From an uncultured Lachnospiraceae bacterium (GTDB lineage Bacteria > Bacillota > Clostridia > Lachnospirales > Lachnospiraceae), in assembly GCA_946549035.1 (NCBI GenBank), contig CAMNQH010000005.1:1-64000 (forward strand): a stretch of 64,000 nucleotides of DNA, given 5' to 3'. Position 1 is the stretch's first letter. The number at the start of each line of letters is the position of its first letter. The notes under the pieces are model-generated. The model saw only the letters and a list, made by a program, of their open reading frames with translations, searched no databases and had not been told where the DNA came from. Positions 17,097 through 25,477 of this stretch are shown here, one piece after another. A program made the translations under genes and the position numbers.

Positions 17097-17178
17097 AGTC
17101 GGGTTTGGCCAATATGACATGTTTCCAAATTCGAAAGGTGGAGCCGGTAAAACTGCTTTCCACAGAATGATTTTCGAA

Positions 17179-17211
17179 AAAAAGCATATAGTATAACGAT
17201 ATATGCTTTTT
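17179..17211. repeat. Perfect 12-bp hairpin before 44-aa ORF
   Basis: AAAAAGCATATA at 17179-17190 and its exact complement at 17200-17211 close a 9-nt loop. The arm composition (A run before, T run after) allows a terminator reading on either strand, yet it ends only 9 nt before the ATG at 17221. Confidence 0.6.
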
Positions 17212-17220
17212 GGTGATTTC

Positions 17221-17355
17221 ATGAAACGGATGATTGGTTTCATTTTATTTTGGATAGCCATCGGCATGCTGCTGATGCTGTTTATACACAATATGCTTAT
17301 TGGTATGATATTGATTGCAGTGCTGCTTTTGCTGGGCTATAATTTATTTTGTTGA
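17221..17355 (+). CDS. Small membrane protein, 44 aa
   Basis: A 44-aa ORF starting MKRMIGFILFWIAIG and ending with GYNLFC. Nearly the entire sequence is hydrophobic: one segment at residues 5-22 and a second at about 25-42, separated by HN. GGTGA lies a few bases before the ATG and a 12-bp hairpin just upstream of that. It sits between gerW and the convergent rpmB, whose terminator begins 7 nt after its stop. The coding composition is biased as in real genes, and small membrane proteins are common near spore genes, but no family can be named and expression is unproven. Confidence 0.5.
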   Translation: MKRMIGFILFWIAIGMLLMLFIHNMLIGMILIAVLLLLGYNLFC

Positions 17356-17361
17356 TCAAGA

Positions 17362-17392
17362 TGAAAAAAGGGAGCTGCTTGTGGCAGCTCCC
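17362..17392 (-). terminator. Rho-independent terminator of rpmB
   Basis: A perfect 9-bp GC-rich stem (GGGAGCTGC at 17370-17378, complement at 17384-17392) with a 5-nt loop. On the minus strand it is followed by CTTTTTTC. It ends the rpmB transcript. Confidence 0.9.
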
Positions 17393-17408
17393 AATTCGTT
17401 CTTATGGA

Positions 17409-17600
17409 CTAAGCTCTCTCGACTTTACCGCTTCTCAGGCAGGAAGTACAAACATACATCCTCTTGGCATTGGAGGACCCGTTTACCTTGCAACGGACGG
17501 ACTTTACATTGGATTTCCACATCCGGTTGCTTCTTCTATGAGAATGGCTTACATTGTTGCCGAAATGCGCACCCTTTCCACAAATACTACACTTTGCCAT
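17409..17600 (-). CDS. rpmB: 50S ribosomal protein L28
   Basis: A 63-aa L28 of the zinc-binding type: the CxxC pairs are Cys4/Cys7 and Cys51/Cys54, with the central HSHRRSNRMW block at residues 19-28. The ATG at 17600 is supported by GGAGG just upstream. It is a single-gene unit, monocistronic with its own promoter (17659-17687) and terminator, and is divergent from the Asp23/DAK operon, an arrangement also known from other Firmicutes. Confidence 0.97.
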   Translation of the reverse strand: MAKCSICGKGAHFGNNVSHSHRRSNRMWKSNVKSVRCKVNGSSNAKRMYVCTSCLRSGKVERA

Positions 17601-17658
17601 AATTGCACCTCCTTGCAAATATACTAAGCCGTATTCTGTGCAGGCTCATAACATGGAT

Positions 17659-17687
17659 ATTCTAGCAGAAAGAGGAGAATAATGCAA
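17659..17687 (-). promoter_or_regulatory. rpmB: SigA-type promoter of rpmB
   Basis: On the minus strand TTGCAT (17682-17687) and TAGAAT (17659-17664) have a 17-nt spacer. The leader would be about 50 nt. Confidence 0.65.
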
Positions 17688-17725
17688 GAAGAAAATGAAA
17701 AAATTATAAAATTCATAATTTTTTG

Positions 17726-17754
17726 TTTCCTTTTTCCATAAAAGCGGTTATAAT
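17726..17754 (+). promoter_or_regulatory. Candidate promoter of Asp23-DAK-recG unit
   Basis: A good -10 TATAAT at 17749-17754 is preceded 17 nt upstream by a poor -35 (TTTCCT at 17726-17731); TTGTTT at 17723-17728 is the alternative at 20 nt. The leader would be about 125 nt. Confidence 0.4.
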
Positions 17755-17884
17755 AAGGTCTATCGGAAGTTGCAAAGCAGGTTTTGATAAAAGGCGTTGC
17801 TCTTGCGCCGTGAATTTGATAATAGAAAGGGTATCTGCTTTCTATCATTATAGAGCTTATGTAAATAAATGGAGGGCTGACTAT

Positions 17885-18241
17885 ATGAAAGGACAAATAG
17901 ACACAAAACTGGGCAGAGTGCTGATTGGTTCGGATGTCATCGCTACTTATGCAGGTTCTGTAGCAGTAGAATGCTTTGGCATTGTAGGCATGGCCGCAGT
18001 CAATGTAAAGGATGGCCTGGTCAAGCTGTTAAAGAGGGATTACTTGAACCATGGAATCAGCGTAGTAATCGCCAACAATAAGATTACCCTGGATTTCCAT
18101 GTGATCGTATCGTATGGCGTCAGTATTTCAACTGTTTCTGATAACCTGATCAGTACGGTGAAGTATCAGGTAGAAGAATTTACCGGTATGGAAATCGAGA
18201 AAATCAACATCTTCGTAGAAGGTGTAAGAGTGATTGATTAA
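17885..18241 (+). CDS. Asp23/Gls24 family envelope stress protein
   Basis: A 118-aa Asp23/Gls24 family protein (YloU-like). The pattern LGRVLIGSDVIATYAGSVAVECFG at the start (shortened here: SDVIATYAG, VAVECFGIVGMA) and the C-terminal VKYQVEEFTGMEIEKINIFVEGV block are diagnostic. These proteins sit at the inner membrane or in the cytosol and are tied to envelope homeostasis. GGAGGG lies 8 nt before the ATG at 17885. The next gene encodes the DAK-domain partner YloV, a conserved pairing. Confidence 0.93.
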   Translation: MKGQIDTKLGRVLIGSDVIATYAGSVAVECFGIVGMAAVNVKDGLVKLLKRDYLNHGISVVIANNKITLDFHVIVSYGVSISTVSDNLISTVKYQVEEFTGMEIEKINIFVEGVRVID

Positions 18242-18248
18242 GGAGGAC

Positions 18249-19940
18249 ATGAAAGTGGAGATTAATACAATCGACGCCTCCCTGTTGGCGAAGATGTTCT
18301 TGGCAGGCGCTAAGAATCTGGATGCAAAGAAGGAATGGATTAACGAATTAAATGTATTTCCGGTACCAGACGGAGATACCGGAACCAATATGTCCATGAC
18401 AATCATGTCTGCGGCAAAAGAGGTCGGCGCCCTAGAGCAAATGAACATGCCGGATTTGGCCAAAGCTATTTCTTCCGGATCCCTTAGGGGGGCCAGAGGA
18501 AATTCCGGTGTTATATTGTCCCAGCTGTTTCGGGGATTTACCAAGGGAATCAGCAATTATGAAAAGCTGGATGTGGTAGTACTCTCCGACGCTATGCAGA
18601 AAGCAGTAGAGACTGCCTACAAGGCTGTTATGAAGCCCAAGGAAGGAACGATTCTTACCGTAGCCAAGGGGGCGGCGGACAAGGCGCTGTCCCTGATCGG
18701 AGAGACGGAGGATCTCACCGTATTTTTAGATGAAGTTATCAAAGAGGCAGAGGAAGTCTTAAGCCGTACGCCAGAGATGCTTCCAGTGTTAAAGCAGGCT
18801 GGGGTGGTAGATTCCGGCGGACAGGGCCTGGTAGAAGTATTAAAGGGCGCTTACGACGCCTTATTGGGCAAAGAGATTGATTATACCATTGAAGGAACTG
18901 CTTCCTCTTCTCCGGTGAAGATCAGTCCTCAGGCTCAGGAAGATATCAAATTCGGATACTGTACGGAATTTATTATTGTACTGGACCAGGAATTGACAGA
19001 CCAGCAGGTTTACGAATTCAAAGGATTTTTAGAATCTATCGGGGATTCTATTGTGGTTGTCGCGGATGAAGAAATTGTAAAAGTCCACGTACATACCAAT
19101 GACCCTGGACTTGCAATTCAACGGGCCTTAACTTACGGCTCCCTTAGCAAAATCAAAATTGACAATATGCGGGAAGAGCATCAGGAAAAATTAATTAAAG
19201 ACGCCCAGAAGCTGGCGGCGGCCCAGAAGGCCCAGAAAGAAGAGCAGAGGCTTGCAGAACCGGCGCCGGACGCTCCCAGAAAGAAAATCGGTTTTATTTC
19301 CGTGTCTATTGGAGCAGGCATCAACGAGATCTTCAAAGGACTTGGGGTAGATTATATTATTGAAGGGGGCCAGACCATGAACCCCAGTACGGAGGATATT
19401 ATCAACGCCATTGACGAAGTTCACGCTGAGACCGTATTTATTCTTCCCAATAATAAAAACATTATTTTGGCGGCAAATCAGGCGGCGTCTTTGATTGAGC
19501 ATAAAGCGGTGATTGTGATTCCCACCAAGACCATTCCCCAGGGGATCACGGCATTGGTAAATTATATTCCGGAAAAAGATGCAAAGGATAATGAACAGCG
19601 GATGCTGGAAGAGATCCAAAATGTCAAAACCGGACAAGTGACCTATGCGGTACGGGATACGTTGATTGAGGATAAGGAAATCCGCCAGGGGGATTATATG
19701 GGCATCGGGGACAGTTCTATTTTGTCAGTAGGAAAAGACAGAGAAGAAGTAGTCCGGGATATGGTCTCCCAGTTGGTAGATGAAGAATCCGCGATCATCA
19801 GTATCTATTACGGAGAAGATGTGAAAGAGGCGGAGGCGCAGGAATTCGCTTCTTATCTGGAAGAAACCTATCCGGATTGCGAAGTAGAAGTGCATTCTGG
19901 CGGACAGCCTATTTACTACTATGTAATCTCAGTAGAATAA
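18249..19940 (+). CDS. DAK2/DegV-like kinase protein (YloV/FakA family)
   Basis: About 563 aa. The N-terminal DAK2 (DhaL-type) domain binds ATP-Mg through the PDGDTGTNM loop (residues 39-47) and GNSGVILSQ; the middle and C-terminal DegV-fold regions follow. FakA-type proteins phosphorylate fatty acids bound to a separate FakB (DegV) protein. The AGGAGG at 18241-18246 is only 2 nt before the ATG at 18249 but 8 nt before the GTG at 18255, so the GTG may be the true start. It follows the Asp23 gene by 7 nt and precedes recG, a common Firmicute order. Confidence 0.9.
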   Translation: MKVEINTIDASLLAKMFLAGAKNLDAKKEWINELNVFPVPDGDTGTNMSMTIMSAAKEVGALEQMNMPDLAKAISSGSLRGARGNSGVILSQLFRGFTKGISNYEKLDVVVLSDAMQKAVETAYKAVMKPKEGTILTVAKGAADKALSLIGETEDLTVFLDEVIKEAEEVLSRTPEMLPVLKQAGVVDSGGQGLVEVLKGAYDALLGKEIDYTIEGTASSSPVKISPQAQEDIKFGYCTEFIIVLDQELTDQQVYEFKGFLESIGDSIVVVADEEIVKVHVHTNDPGLAIQRALTYGSLSKIKIDNMREEHQEKLIKDAQKLAAAQKAQKEEQRLAEPAPDAPRKKIGFISVSIGAGINEIFKGLGVDYIIEGGQTMNPSTEDIINAIDEVHAETVFILPNNKNIILAANQAASLIEHKAVIVIPTKTIPQGITALVNYIPEKDAKDNEQRMLEEIQNVKTGQVTYAVRDTLIEDKEIRQGDYMGIGDSSILSVGKDREEVVRDMVSQLVDEESAIISIYYGEDVKEAEAQEFASYLEETYPDCEVEVHSGGQPIYYYVISVE

Positions 19941-19951
19941 GGAGAGATACT

Positions 19952-22027
19952 ATGGATATCCAATCGCCCATCAGTGCGCTGAAGGGAATCGGAGCCAAAA
20001 CGGAACAATTGTTTCACAAAGTAGGAGTATACACCATTGGTGATATACTCCTTCATTATCCCCGGGATTATGAGAAGCTTCCGCCCCTTAAGACAGTAGG
20101 AGAGCTGCTGGGCTCACAGCCCATAGAAGGGGCTTTGGCGGCTGTGGCCGGCCGTGTGGAACGTGTTCCCCTGGTAAAAAATACCGGACGGGCCAGCGTT
20201 ACCTCCCTGCAGCTAAAAGAAGGCTCTTTGGGCCTTTCCTTGGTGTGGTTTCACATGCCTTATTTAAAAAATGCCTTGAAGCAGGGGGAGCACTATGTAT
20301 TTCTTGGAAAAATCAGCAAAAAGGGCAATCGGATTTCCCTGGATCAGCCCCAGATTTTGCCTCCGGAAACATATATGCAAATGCAGAATTCCCTGTGGCC
20401 CTGTTACAGCCTGACCCAGGGCCTGAGTAAAAATACCGTTTCCAAGGCGGTAAAAGCCGCCCTGGATCAGCTGGATTTATCCAGGGATTACCTTTTGGAG
20501 GATATCCGCCAAAGACATTGCCTGGCAGAATATAATTTTGCTCTGGCAAATATTCATTTTCCGCAAGATGATACTTCCTTAAATGCTGCCAGGAAGCGGC
20601 TGGTGTTTGACGAGTTTTTTCAGTTTATTCTGGCGGCCCAGCTTCAGAAAAAACAGATGGAGCAGGTAAAAAATGAGTTTGTATTTTGTCCTATGGAGGA
20701 TTCTCTGGCGGATATGGTGATAAAAAAGCTGCCGTATCAACTGACCAACGCCCAGAAGCGGACTCTCTTGGAGGTACGGAAAAATCTCAGAGCCCCTGTG
20801 ATTATGCAGCGTTTGATTCAGGGAGACGTTGGTTCCGGCAAAACCATCGTAGCTTTTTTGGCCATGCTAGACTGCGCCCAAAGCGGCTGTCAGTCTGCGC
20901 TGATGGCGCCCACAGAGGTACTGGCAAGGCAGCATTACGAAAATTTTTGCCGGATGTGTGAGGAATATGACCTGAAGGTGCCTGTGATTCTGCTGACCGG
21001 CTCCATGACCCAAAAAGAAAAGCGCCGGGCATATGACAGAATTCAGCTGTATTCCAAGGCTATGGTGATCGGAACCCATGCCTTGATTCAGGAGCGGACC
21101 GTATTTGACAATCTGGCTCTTGTAATTACTGACGAGCAGCACAGATTTGGGGTGAAGCAGCGGGAGCATTTGTATCAGAAAGGCTCAAAGCCTCATATCC
21201 TGGTTATGAGTGCGACGCCAATTCCAAGAACGTTGGCTATTATTATATACGGAGATCTGGATATTTCCGTGATTGATGAAGTTCCGGCCCAAAGACGCCC
21301 CATTAAAAACTGTGTGGTAGGGGCAAAATTTCGTCCGAAATCTTATGAATTCATTCGAGAAGAGGCGGCAAAGGGCCGCCAGGCTTACGTCATCTGTCCC
21401 CTGGTAGAGGCCAGTGAAGGGCTGGAGGCGGAAAACGTTACGGAATATACACAAAAACTTCAACAGGAGCTGCCGGAACTTACGGTAGCTTGTCTTCATG
21501 GAAAAATGAAAGGCGCTTTAAAAAATCAGATTATGGAAGAATTTGCCTCAAACCGCATTCAGGTGCTGGTAAGTACCACAGTGATTGAGGTGGGCGTAGA
21601 TGTACCCAATGCGACGGTAATGATGATTGAAGACGCCCAGCGGTTCGGACTGGCCCAGCTCCATCAGCTCCGGGGCAGGGTAGGGCGGGGCGACGCCCAG
21701 TCCTATTGTATTATGGTCAATACTTCCGACGGAGAAAAGGCCAGAAAACGGCTGGAGATTCTAAATCAGTCCAACGACGGATTTTTCATTGCCTCCCAGG
21801 ATTTAAAACTCCGGGGGCCCGGGGATTTCTTTGGACTTCGTCAAAGCGGCCTGTTGGAATTTAAACTGGGAGACATTTATCAGGACAGCGCCATATTAAA
21901 AGCGGCTGCCGAAGAAGCACGGCGGATCCTAGAAGAGGATCCCATGCTTATAAGTCCTCAATACCAGTCGGTGCGTATGCAGGTATTCAGATATTTAGAG
22001 CAATGTATGGAGACGGCAAATTTGTAG
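19952..22027 (+). CDS. recG: ATP-dependent DNA helicase RecG
   Basis: A 691-aa monomeric helicase that reverses stalled forks and migrates branched DNA. The order is N-terminal wedge (OB-fold) domain (about 60-220), then helicase motifs: GDVGSGKT (Walker A, about residues 292-299), ITDEQHRFG (motif II), SATPIPRT (motif III) and the C-terminal motif with ATVMMIEDAQRFGLAQLHQLRGRVGRG in pieces (QLRGRVGRG). The ATG at 19952 has AAGGAGAG upstream; the frame is open earlier only through overlap with the previous gene. The stop lies 3 nt from the stop of the convergent MATE gene. Confidence 0.97.
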   Translation: MDIQSPISALKGIGAKTEQLFHKVGVYTIGDILLHYPRDYEKLPPLKTVGELLGSQPIEGALAAVAGRVERVPLVKNTGRASVTSLQLKEGSLGLSLVWFHMPYLKNALKQGEHYVFLGKISKKGNRISLDQPQILPPETYMQMQNSLWPCYSLTQGLSKNTVSKAVKAALDQLDLSRDYLLEDIRQRHCLAEYNFALANIHFPQDDTSLNAARKRLVFDEFFQFILAAQLQKKQMEQVKNEFVFCPMEDSLADMVIKKLPYQLTNAQKRTLLEVRKNLRAPVIMQRLIQGDVGSGKTIVAFLAMLDCAQSGCQSALMAPTEVLARQHYENFCRMCEEYDLKVPVILLTGSMTQKEKRRAYDRIQLYSKAMVIGTHALIQERTVFDNLALVITDEQHRFGVKQREHLYQKGSKPHILVMSATPIPRTLAIIIYGDLDISVIDEVPAQRRPIKNCVVGAKFRPKSYEFIREEAAKGRQAYVICPLVEASEGLEAENVTEYTQKLQQELPELTVACLHGKMKGALKNQIMEEFASNRIQVLVSTTVIEVGVDVPNATVMMIEDAQRFGLAQLHQLRGRVGRGDAQSYCIMVNTSDGEKARKRLEILNQSNDGFFIASQDLKLRGPGDFFGLRQSGLLEFKLGDIYQDSAILKAAAEEARRILEEDPMLISPQYQSVRMQVFRYLEQCMETANL

Positions 22028-22030
22028 CGG

Positions 22031-23434
22031 CTATCGTCTGGCCAGCTCCTCTTGGAACTGGGGGAGGGTTTCCCTTCCGGCTGCCGTGACCGGCTTTATC
22101 CATTTTCCACTTCTGGTATACCATAGTTCAAAGACGAGGCGAATGAGCTCATCGGTATACAAGAACGCAAAGACGGCCAAAAAGGGAAGATGTAATACCA
22201 TTCCGGCAATCCAGGTGGCAGGTACGCTGATGGTAAATAAGCAGACAAGCTCCAGCACCGTTCCAAAAATAGCTTCCCCTCCGGCACGATAGCAGCTATT
22301 CATAATGTAGTTGCAGGTACGGATGGTTCCTGCCGCCAAGTAGATGAGGAGCATAAATTTTCCATAATACATGGCGTCTGCTCCCAGTCCAAACAGGCCG
22401 AGAATGGGCCGGTTCAATGAAAATCCTACCAGGCAAATAGAAAAGGTAATGGCCGGGCAGAGCATGGCAAAGCCTTTGGCGTACTGATAGCCCCGCATAT
22501 GACGCCCGGATCCTACTTCCTTTCCCACTACCACAGAAGAAGCGTCTGCCAGCCCGCCGAAAAAGGCAAAGACAAAGCCTTCCAATACCCGGAATGCAGC
22601 CATTGCGGCGATGGCGGATTCGGATTGTCTTCCGATTACAATATTAATCAGCATTTGTCCCACGCCGTAAAACAGTTCATTGCATAAAATAGGAATGCAT
22701 TTGCTTCCGTAGGTTTTCAGAAAGCCGTCTCCCCAGGAAAACATGTCCCCAAGATGAAGGATTACCGTGCTTCGGTCCCTGGCTAAAAAAATCAAAAGAA
22801 TGATAACATTGACGACGCCGGAGACAAGCGTACCTACTGCAGCCCCGGCAGCTCCCATTTTTGGCGCCCCAAAACGCCCGTAAATTAAAATCCAGTTCAA
22901 CACAAAATTTGTAAGAAGGGCCGCCACCGATGCAAATAAGGGCGGTTTTACCCGCTCTGTGGAACGCATGAGAAAATTGATGGCCATAGCGATGACTTGA
23001 AGGGGATATGCAAATCCCACAATCCGGATATAAGGAATTCCTACGGCAATGATCGTTTCCTTATCTGTATAGATTCGAAGCAGAAGGGCAGGGTTTGTCA
23101 CCGCCGCTACGGAAAAAATCAAAGCCACTGCCAGCATGCAAGTCAAGGCCAGCCCAAAGGTGCGGTTGATTCCCTTATCATTCCGGGCGCCCCAGTACTG
23201 GGAGAAGAATAAAAGCCCGCCGCTGGCAAACCCAAAATAACATGCAAAAAACAAGGATGTAATTTGGGAACAGATCCCAACGGCAGCCACAGACAGCTCT
23301 CCCTGACTGCCAATCATAATCGTATCCACCATACTTGCCGTTGTAGACAAAAAATTCTGGAATGCAATGGGCAATGCAATGACAAATACTGCTCTAAAAA
23401 AAGTCTTCCATTCCGTCTTTTCTGTATGAATCAT
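22031..23434 (-). CDS. MATE family efflux transporter
   Basis: A 467-aa polytopic membrane protein of the MATE/MOP superfamily, exporting drugs or other cations by coupled Na+ or H+ movement. About twelve hydrophobic segments arranged as two similar halves are visible, with family residues such as PIAFQNFLSTTASMVDTIMIG (in part: FQNFLSTTASMVDTIMIG, residues 22-39) and GAAGAAVGT near 191-199. GGGGGAA precedes the ATG. Substrates cannot be read. It has its own promoter and is divergent from rmuC. Confidence 0.93.
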   Translation of the reverse strand: MIHTEKTEWKTFFRAVFVIALPIAFQNFLSTTASMVDTIMIGSQGELSVAAVGICSQITSLFFACYFGFASGGLLFFSQYWGARNDKGINRTFGLALTCMLAVALIFSVAAVTNPALLLRIYTDKETIIAVGIPYIRIVGFAYPLQVIAMAINFLMRSTERVKPPLFASVAALLTNFVLNWILIYGRFGAPKMGAAGAAVGTLVSGVVNVIILLIFLARDRSTVILHLGDMFSWGDGFLKTYGSKCIPILCNELFYGVGQMLINIVIGRQSESAIAAMAAFRVLEGFVFAFFGGLADASSVVVGKEVGSGRHMRGYQYAKGFAMLCPAITFSICLVGFSLNRPILGLFGLGADAMYYGKFMLLIYLAAGTIRTCNYIMNSCYRAGGEAIFGTVLELVCLFTISVPATWIAGMVLHLPFLAVFAFLYTDELIRLVFELWYTRSGKWIKPVTAAGRETLPQFQEELARR

Positions 23435-23495
23435 TGTATATTCCCCCTGTTACTTAATGTTTGCGGATATGTCCGTCTTTACATAATGTCCTATA

Positions 23496-23524
23496 TTGTA
23501 GCACAGCTTTCCCCTCTGTGCAAC
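23496..23524 (-). promoter_or_regulatory. SigA-type promoter of MATE gene
   Basis: Minus strand TTGCAC (23519-23524) and TACAAT (23496-23501) with a 17-nt spacer; leader about 55 nt. Confidence 0.7.
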
Positions 23525-23533
23525 GTCCCAGGT

Positions 23534-23562
23534 TGAAATATGTTGTGAAATGTAGTATGATT
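23534..23562 (+). promoter_or_regulatory. rmuC: SigA-type promoter of rmuC
   Basis: TTGAAA (23534-23539) and TATGAT (23557-23562) with a 17-nt spacer. Its -35 box lies 9 bp from the -35 box of the divergent MATE promoter. Confidence 0.7.
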
Positions 23563-23597
23563 AGGAAACAAAATAGGGTATAAGGAGAAGGAGAAGG

Positions 23598-25004
23598 ATG
23601 GGATTGCCGGAAATATTTGATATTATCATAGTTTTTCTACTTTTACTGGTTCTGATTTTGCAAATCATAGGGCGTAAAAAAACAGATATTGACAAAATAA
23701 TGGTCTTGTTGAAACGTACTTCTGAGGAACAACGAAGCGTCGTGCAAAAACAGATTTCAAACGGCGCCACAGAGCAGTTTGAGCGTTTCAGCGTGATCCA
23801 AAAGAGTATGCAGGAGGCGCTGTCGGAAAACCGCAGGGAGCTTAACCAGCAGCTTGGGGAGTTTCAACAGCAGATGAGAATGCAATTAGCGGCAATTCAA
23901 AAGGCCGGAACAGAGAGTAACGAGCTGATTGGAAGAAGCGTCACAACGGCTCTGCAAACCAGCCGGGAGGAACAAAATAAACAGCTTCATGCATTTGGGG
24001 CCCAGGTGGACAGCCGCCTTTTGGCGATTCAACATACAAATATTGAAAATATTGAAAAAATTAACGCTACCCTTGAGCGCAACATGAAGCGATTACAGGA
24101 AAGCAATGAAAAGCGTCTGGAGCAGATACAGGGGGTAGTAGATGAAAAGCTTCAGAAAACGCTGGAAACCCGTCTTTCCCAGTCCTTTGAACTGGTTAGT
24201 AAGCAACTGGAAAGCGTAGGTCAGGGCTTAGGCGAGATGAAGGCCCTTGCCGCTGATGCAAAATCATTGAAAAATGCTCTTATTAATGTAAAAGAGCGGG
24301 GGACCTATGGGGAGGTTCGCCTGGAAAAACTGCTGTCTGATATTCTTGCTCCAAGCCAGTATGAAACAAATATAGAGATTGCAAACGGCAAGCGCGTGGA
24401 GTTTGCCATAAAGCTTCCTGGTAATGGAGATACGCCGCTGCTTTTGCCGGTTGACAGCAAGTTTCCCATTGAAGATTATAACAGACTGCTTGACGCTGAG
24501 GATAAACAATCCATGGAGGATGCGAGACGTTCCCTTACCGCCAAAATTCGTATTTTTGCAAAAGATATTCACGATAAATATATCGTTCCCCCTAAGACTA
24601 CAGACTTTGCCCTGATGTTTCTGCCCACAGAAGGACTATATGCAGAGGTGGTTCAAAATGTGGCGTTATTTGAAGAGCTTCGGGATAAATATAAGATTAC
24701 GGCGGTTGGCGCCACTACGCTTTCCGCGTTTCTTTCCTCCCTGCAAATGGGCTTTAAGACCCTTGTCATTGAACAGCGCTCACAAGAGGTATGGGATACG
24801 CTTCGGGCGGTGAAGTCGGAGTTTACAAAATTTGGAGATATGCTGGACAAGGCGCAAAAGCAGCTTCAGACCGCCGATAAAACACTTGCCGAAATTGTGG
24901 GAAGACGTACAAGGGCAATCAACCGAACGCTGCGCAGCGTAGAGGAGCTGACAGAATCAGGGGAAGTTTCATTATTGGAATTAGAAGATGCAGAGGATGA
25001 ATAA
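23598..25004 (+). CDS. rmuC: DNA recombination protein RmuC
   Basis: A 468-aa RmuC family protein. An N-terminal membrane segment (about residues 5-24) is followed by a long coiled coil (30-210) and the conserved RmuC nuclease-like domain, seen as NVKERGTYGEVRLEKLL (residues 227-243), LLPVDSKFPIEDYN and the EGLYAEVV block. RmuC limits inversions at short repeats in E. coli; its biochemistry is poorly defined. GAAGGAGAAGGAGAAGG precedes the ATG. It is a single-gene unit with its own promoter and terminator. Confidence 0.94.
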   Translation: MGLPEIFDIIIVFLLLLVLILQIIGRKKTDIDKIMVLLKRTSEEQRSVVQKQISNGATEQFERFSVIQKSMQEALSENRRELNQQLGEFQQQMRMQLAAIQKAGTESNELIGRSVTTALQTSREEQNKQLHAFGAQVDSRLLAIQHTNIENIEKINATLERNMKRLQESNEKRLEQIQGVVDEKLQKTLETRLSQSFELVSKQLESVGQGLGEMKALAADAKSLKNALINVKERGTYGEVRLEKLLSDILAPSQYETNIEIANGKRVEFAIKLPGNGDTPLLLPVDSKFPIEDYNRLLDAEDKQSMEDARRSLTAKIRIFAKDIHDKYIVPPKTTDFALMFLPTEGLYAEVVQNVALFEELRDKYKITAVGATTLSAFLSSLQMGFKTLVIEQRSQEVWDTLRAVKSEFTKFGDMLDKAQKQLQTADKTLAEIVGRRTRAINRTLRSVEELTESGEVSLLELEDAEDE

Positions 25005-25040
25005 GGATGGATCTTTCGGTTCCTATGATAAAGTGAAAGA

Positions 25041-25091
25041 AAAACAACTGTTTACAGGCTCAAGGTGAGGAGCCATAAACAGTTGTTTTTC
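25041..25091. terminator. Bidirectional rho-independent terminator
   Basis: A 14-bp outer stem (AAAACAACTGTTTA at 25041-25054 with its complement at 25076-25089) plus an inner GGCTC/GAGCC-type stem. It has an A run before and T run after, so it can end both rmuC (plus) and the spore protein gene (minus). Confidence 0.9.
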
Positions 25092-25127
25092 CTTATTACA
25101 TCATTCAGTTGTTTGTTTCAGCTGTGC

Positions 25128-25331
25128 TTATTTCCCGGCCATCTGTTTTTCCTGGGCTTCGATCATCTTTTTGACCATATAGCCGCCCACAGAACCGTTC
25201 TGTCTGGAAGTCAGGTTTCCATTATAGCCGTCAGAAAGGGGAACGCCCAACTCGCTTGCTACCTCATATTTGAATCTGTTTAATGCGCTTTTTGCCTCAG
25301 GTACTACTGCCTTGTTAGAACTGTTAGACAT
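25128..25331 (-). CDS. Alpha/beta-type small acid-soluble spore protein
   Basis: A 67-aa SASP that coats and protects spore DNA. The germination protease recognition motif EVASELGVP is present (residues 23-31), followed by NGNLTSRQNGSVGGYMVKKMI, here in two parts (GNLTSRQNGSVGG and YMVKKMIE), which is the DNA-binding signature of alpha/beta SASPs. The start at 25331 has AAAGGAGG upstream. It is direct evidence that the organism makes endospores. Expression is normally under SigG in the forespore. Confidence 0.96.
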   Translation of the reverse strand: MSNSSNKAVVPEAKSALNRFKYEVASELGVPLSDGYNGNLTSRQNGSVGGYMVKKMIEAQEKQMAGK

Positions 25332-25375
25332 AGTAAAAACCTCCTTTGTTGTTTGCAGCATTTTGCTACGGTACT

Positions 25376-25403
25376 ATTATATGTGGCTGCCAAAGGAAGT
25401 AAA
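25376..25403 (-). promoter_or_regulatory. Candidate promoter of SASP gene
   Basis: Minus strand TTTACT (25398-25403) and TATAAT (25376-25381) are 16 nt apart, a SigA-like reading. The overlapping CATATAA with a CATG 19-20 nt upstream gives an imperfect SigG-like reading, which biology would favour. The sequence does not settle it. Confidence 0.4.
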
Positions 25404-25477
25404 CATGAAGTTTTTACATTCATTTACATAATTTGTAAAAGCAAAAACAGCGGGGCAAAGACATGATAATTTTACCT

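Noticed and set aside
17165..17191. SigE or SigG promoter before the 44-aa ORF
   Set aside because: GAATG and CATATAGT-like boxes exist but the spacing and the -10 each deviate, and the boxes overlap the 12-bp hairpin, so no claim is made.
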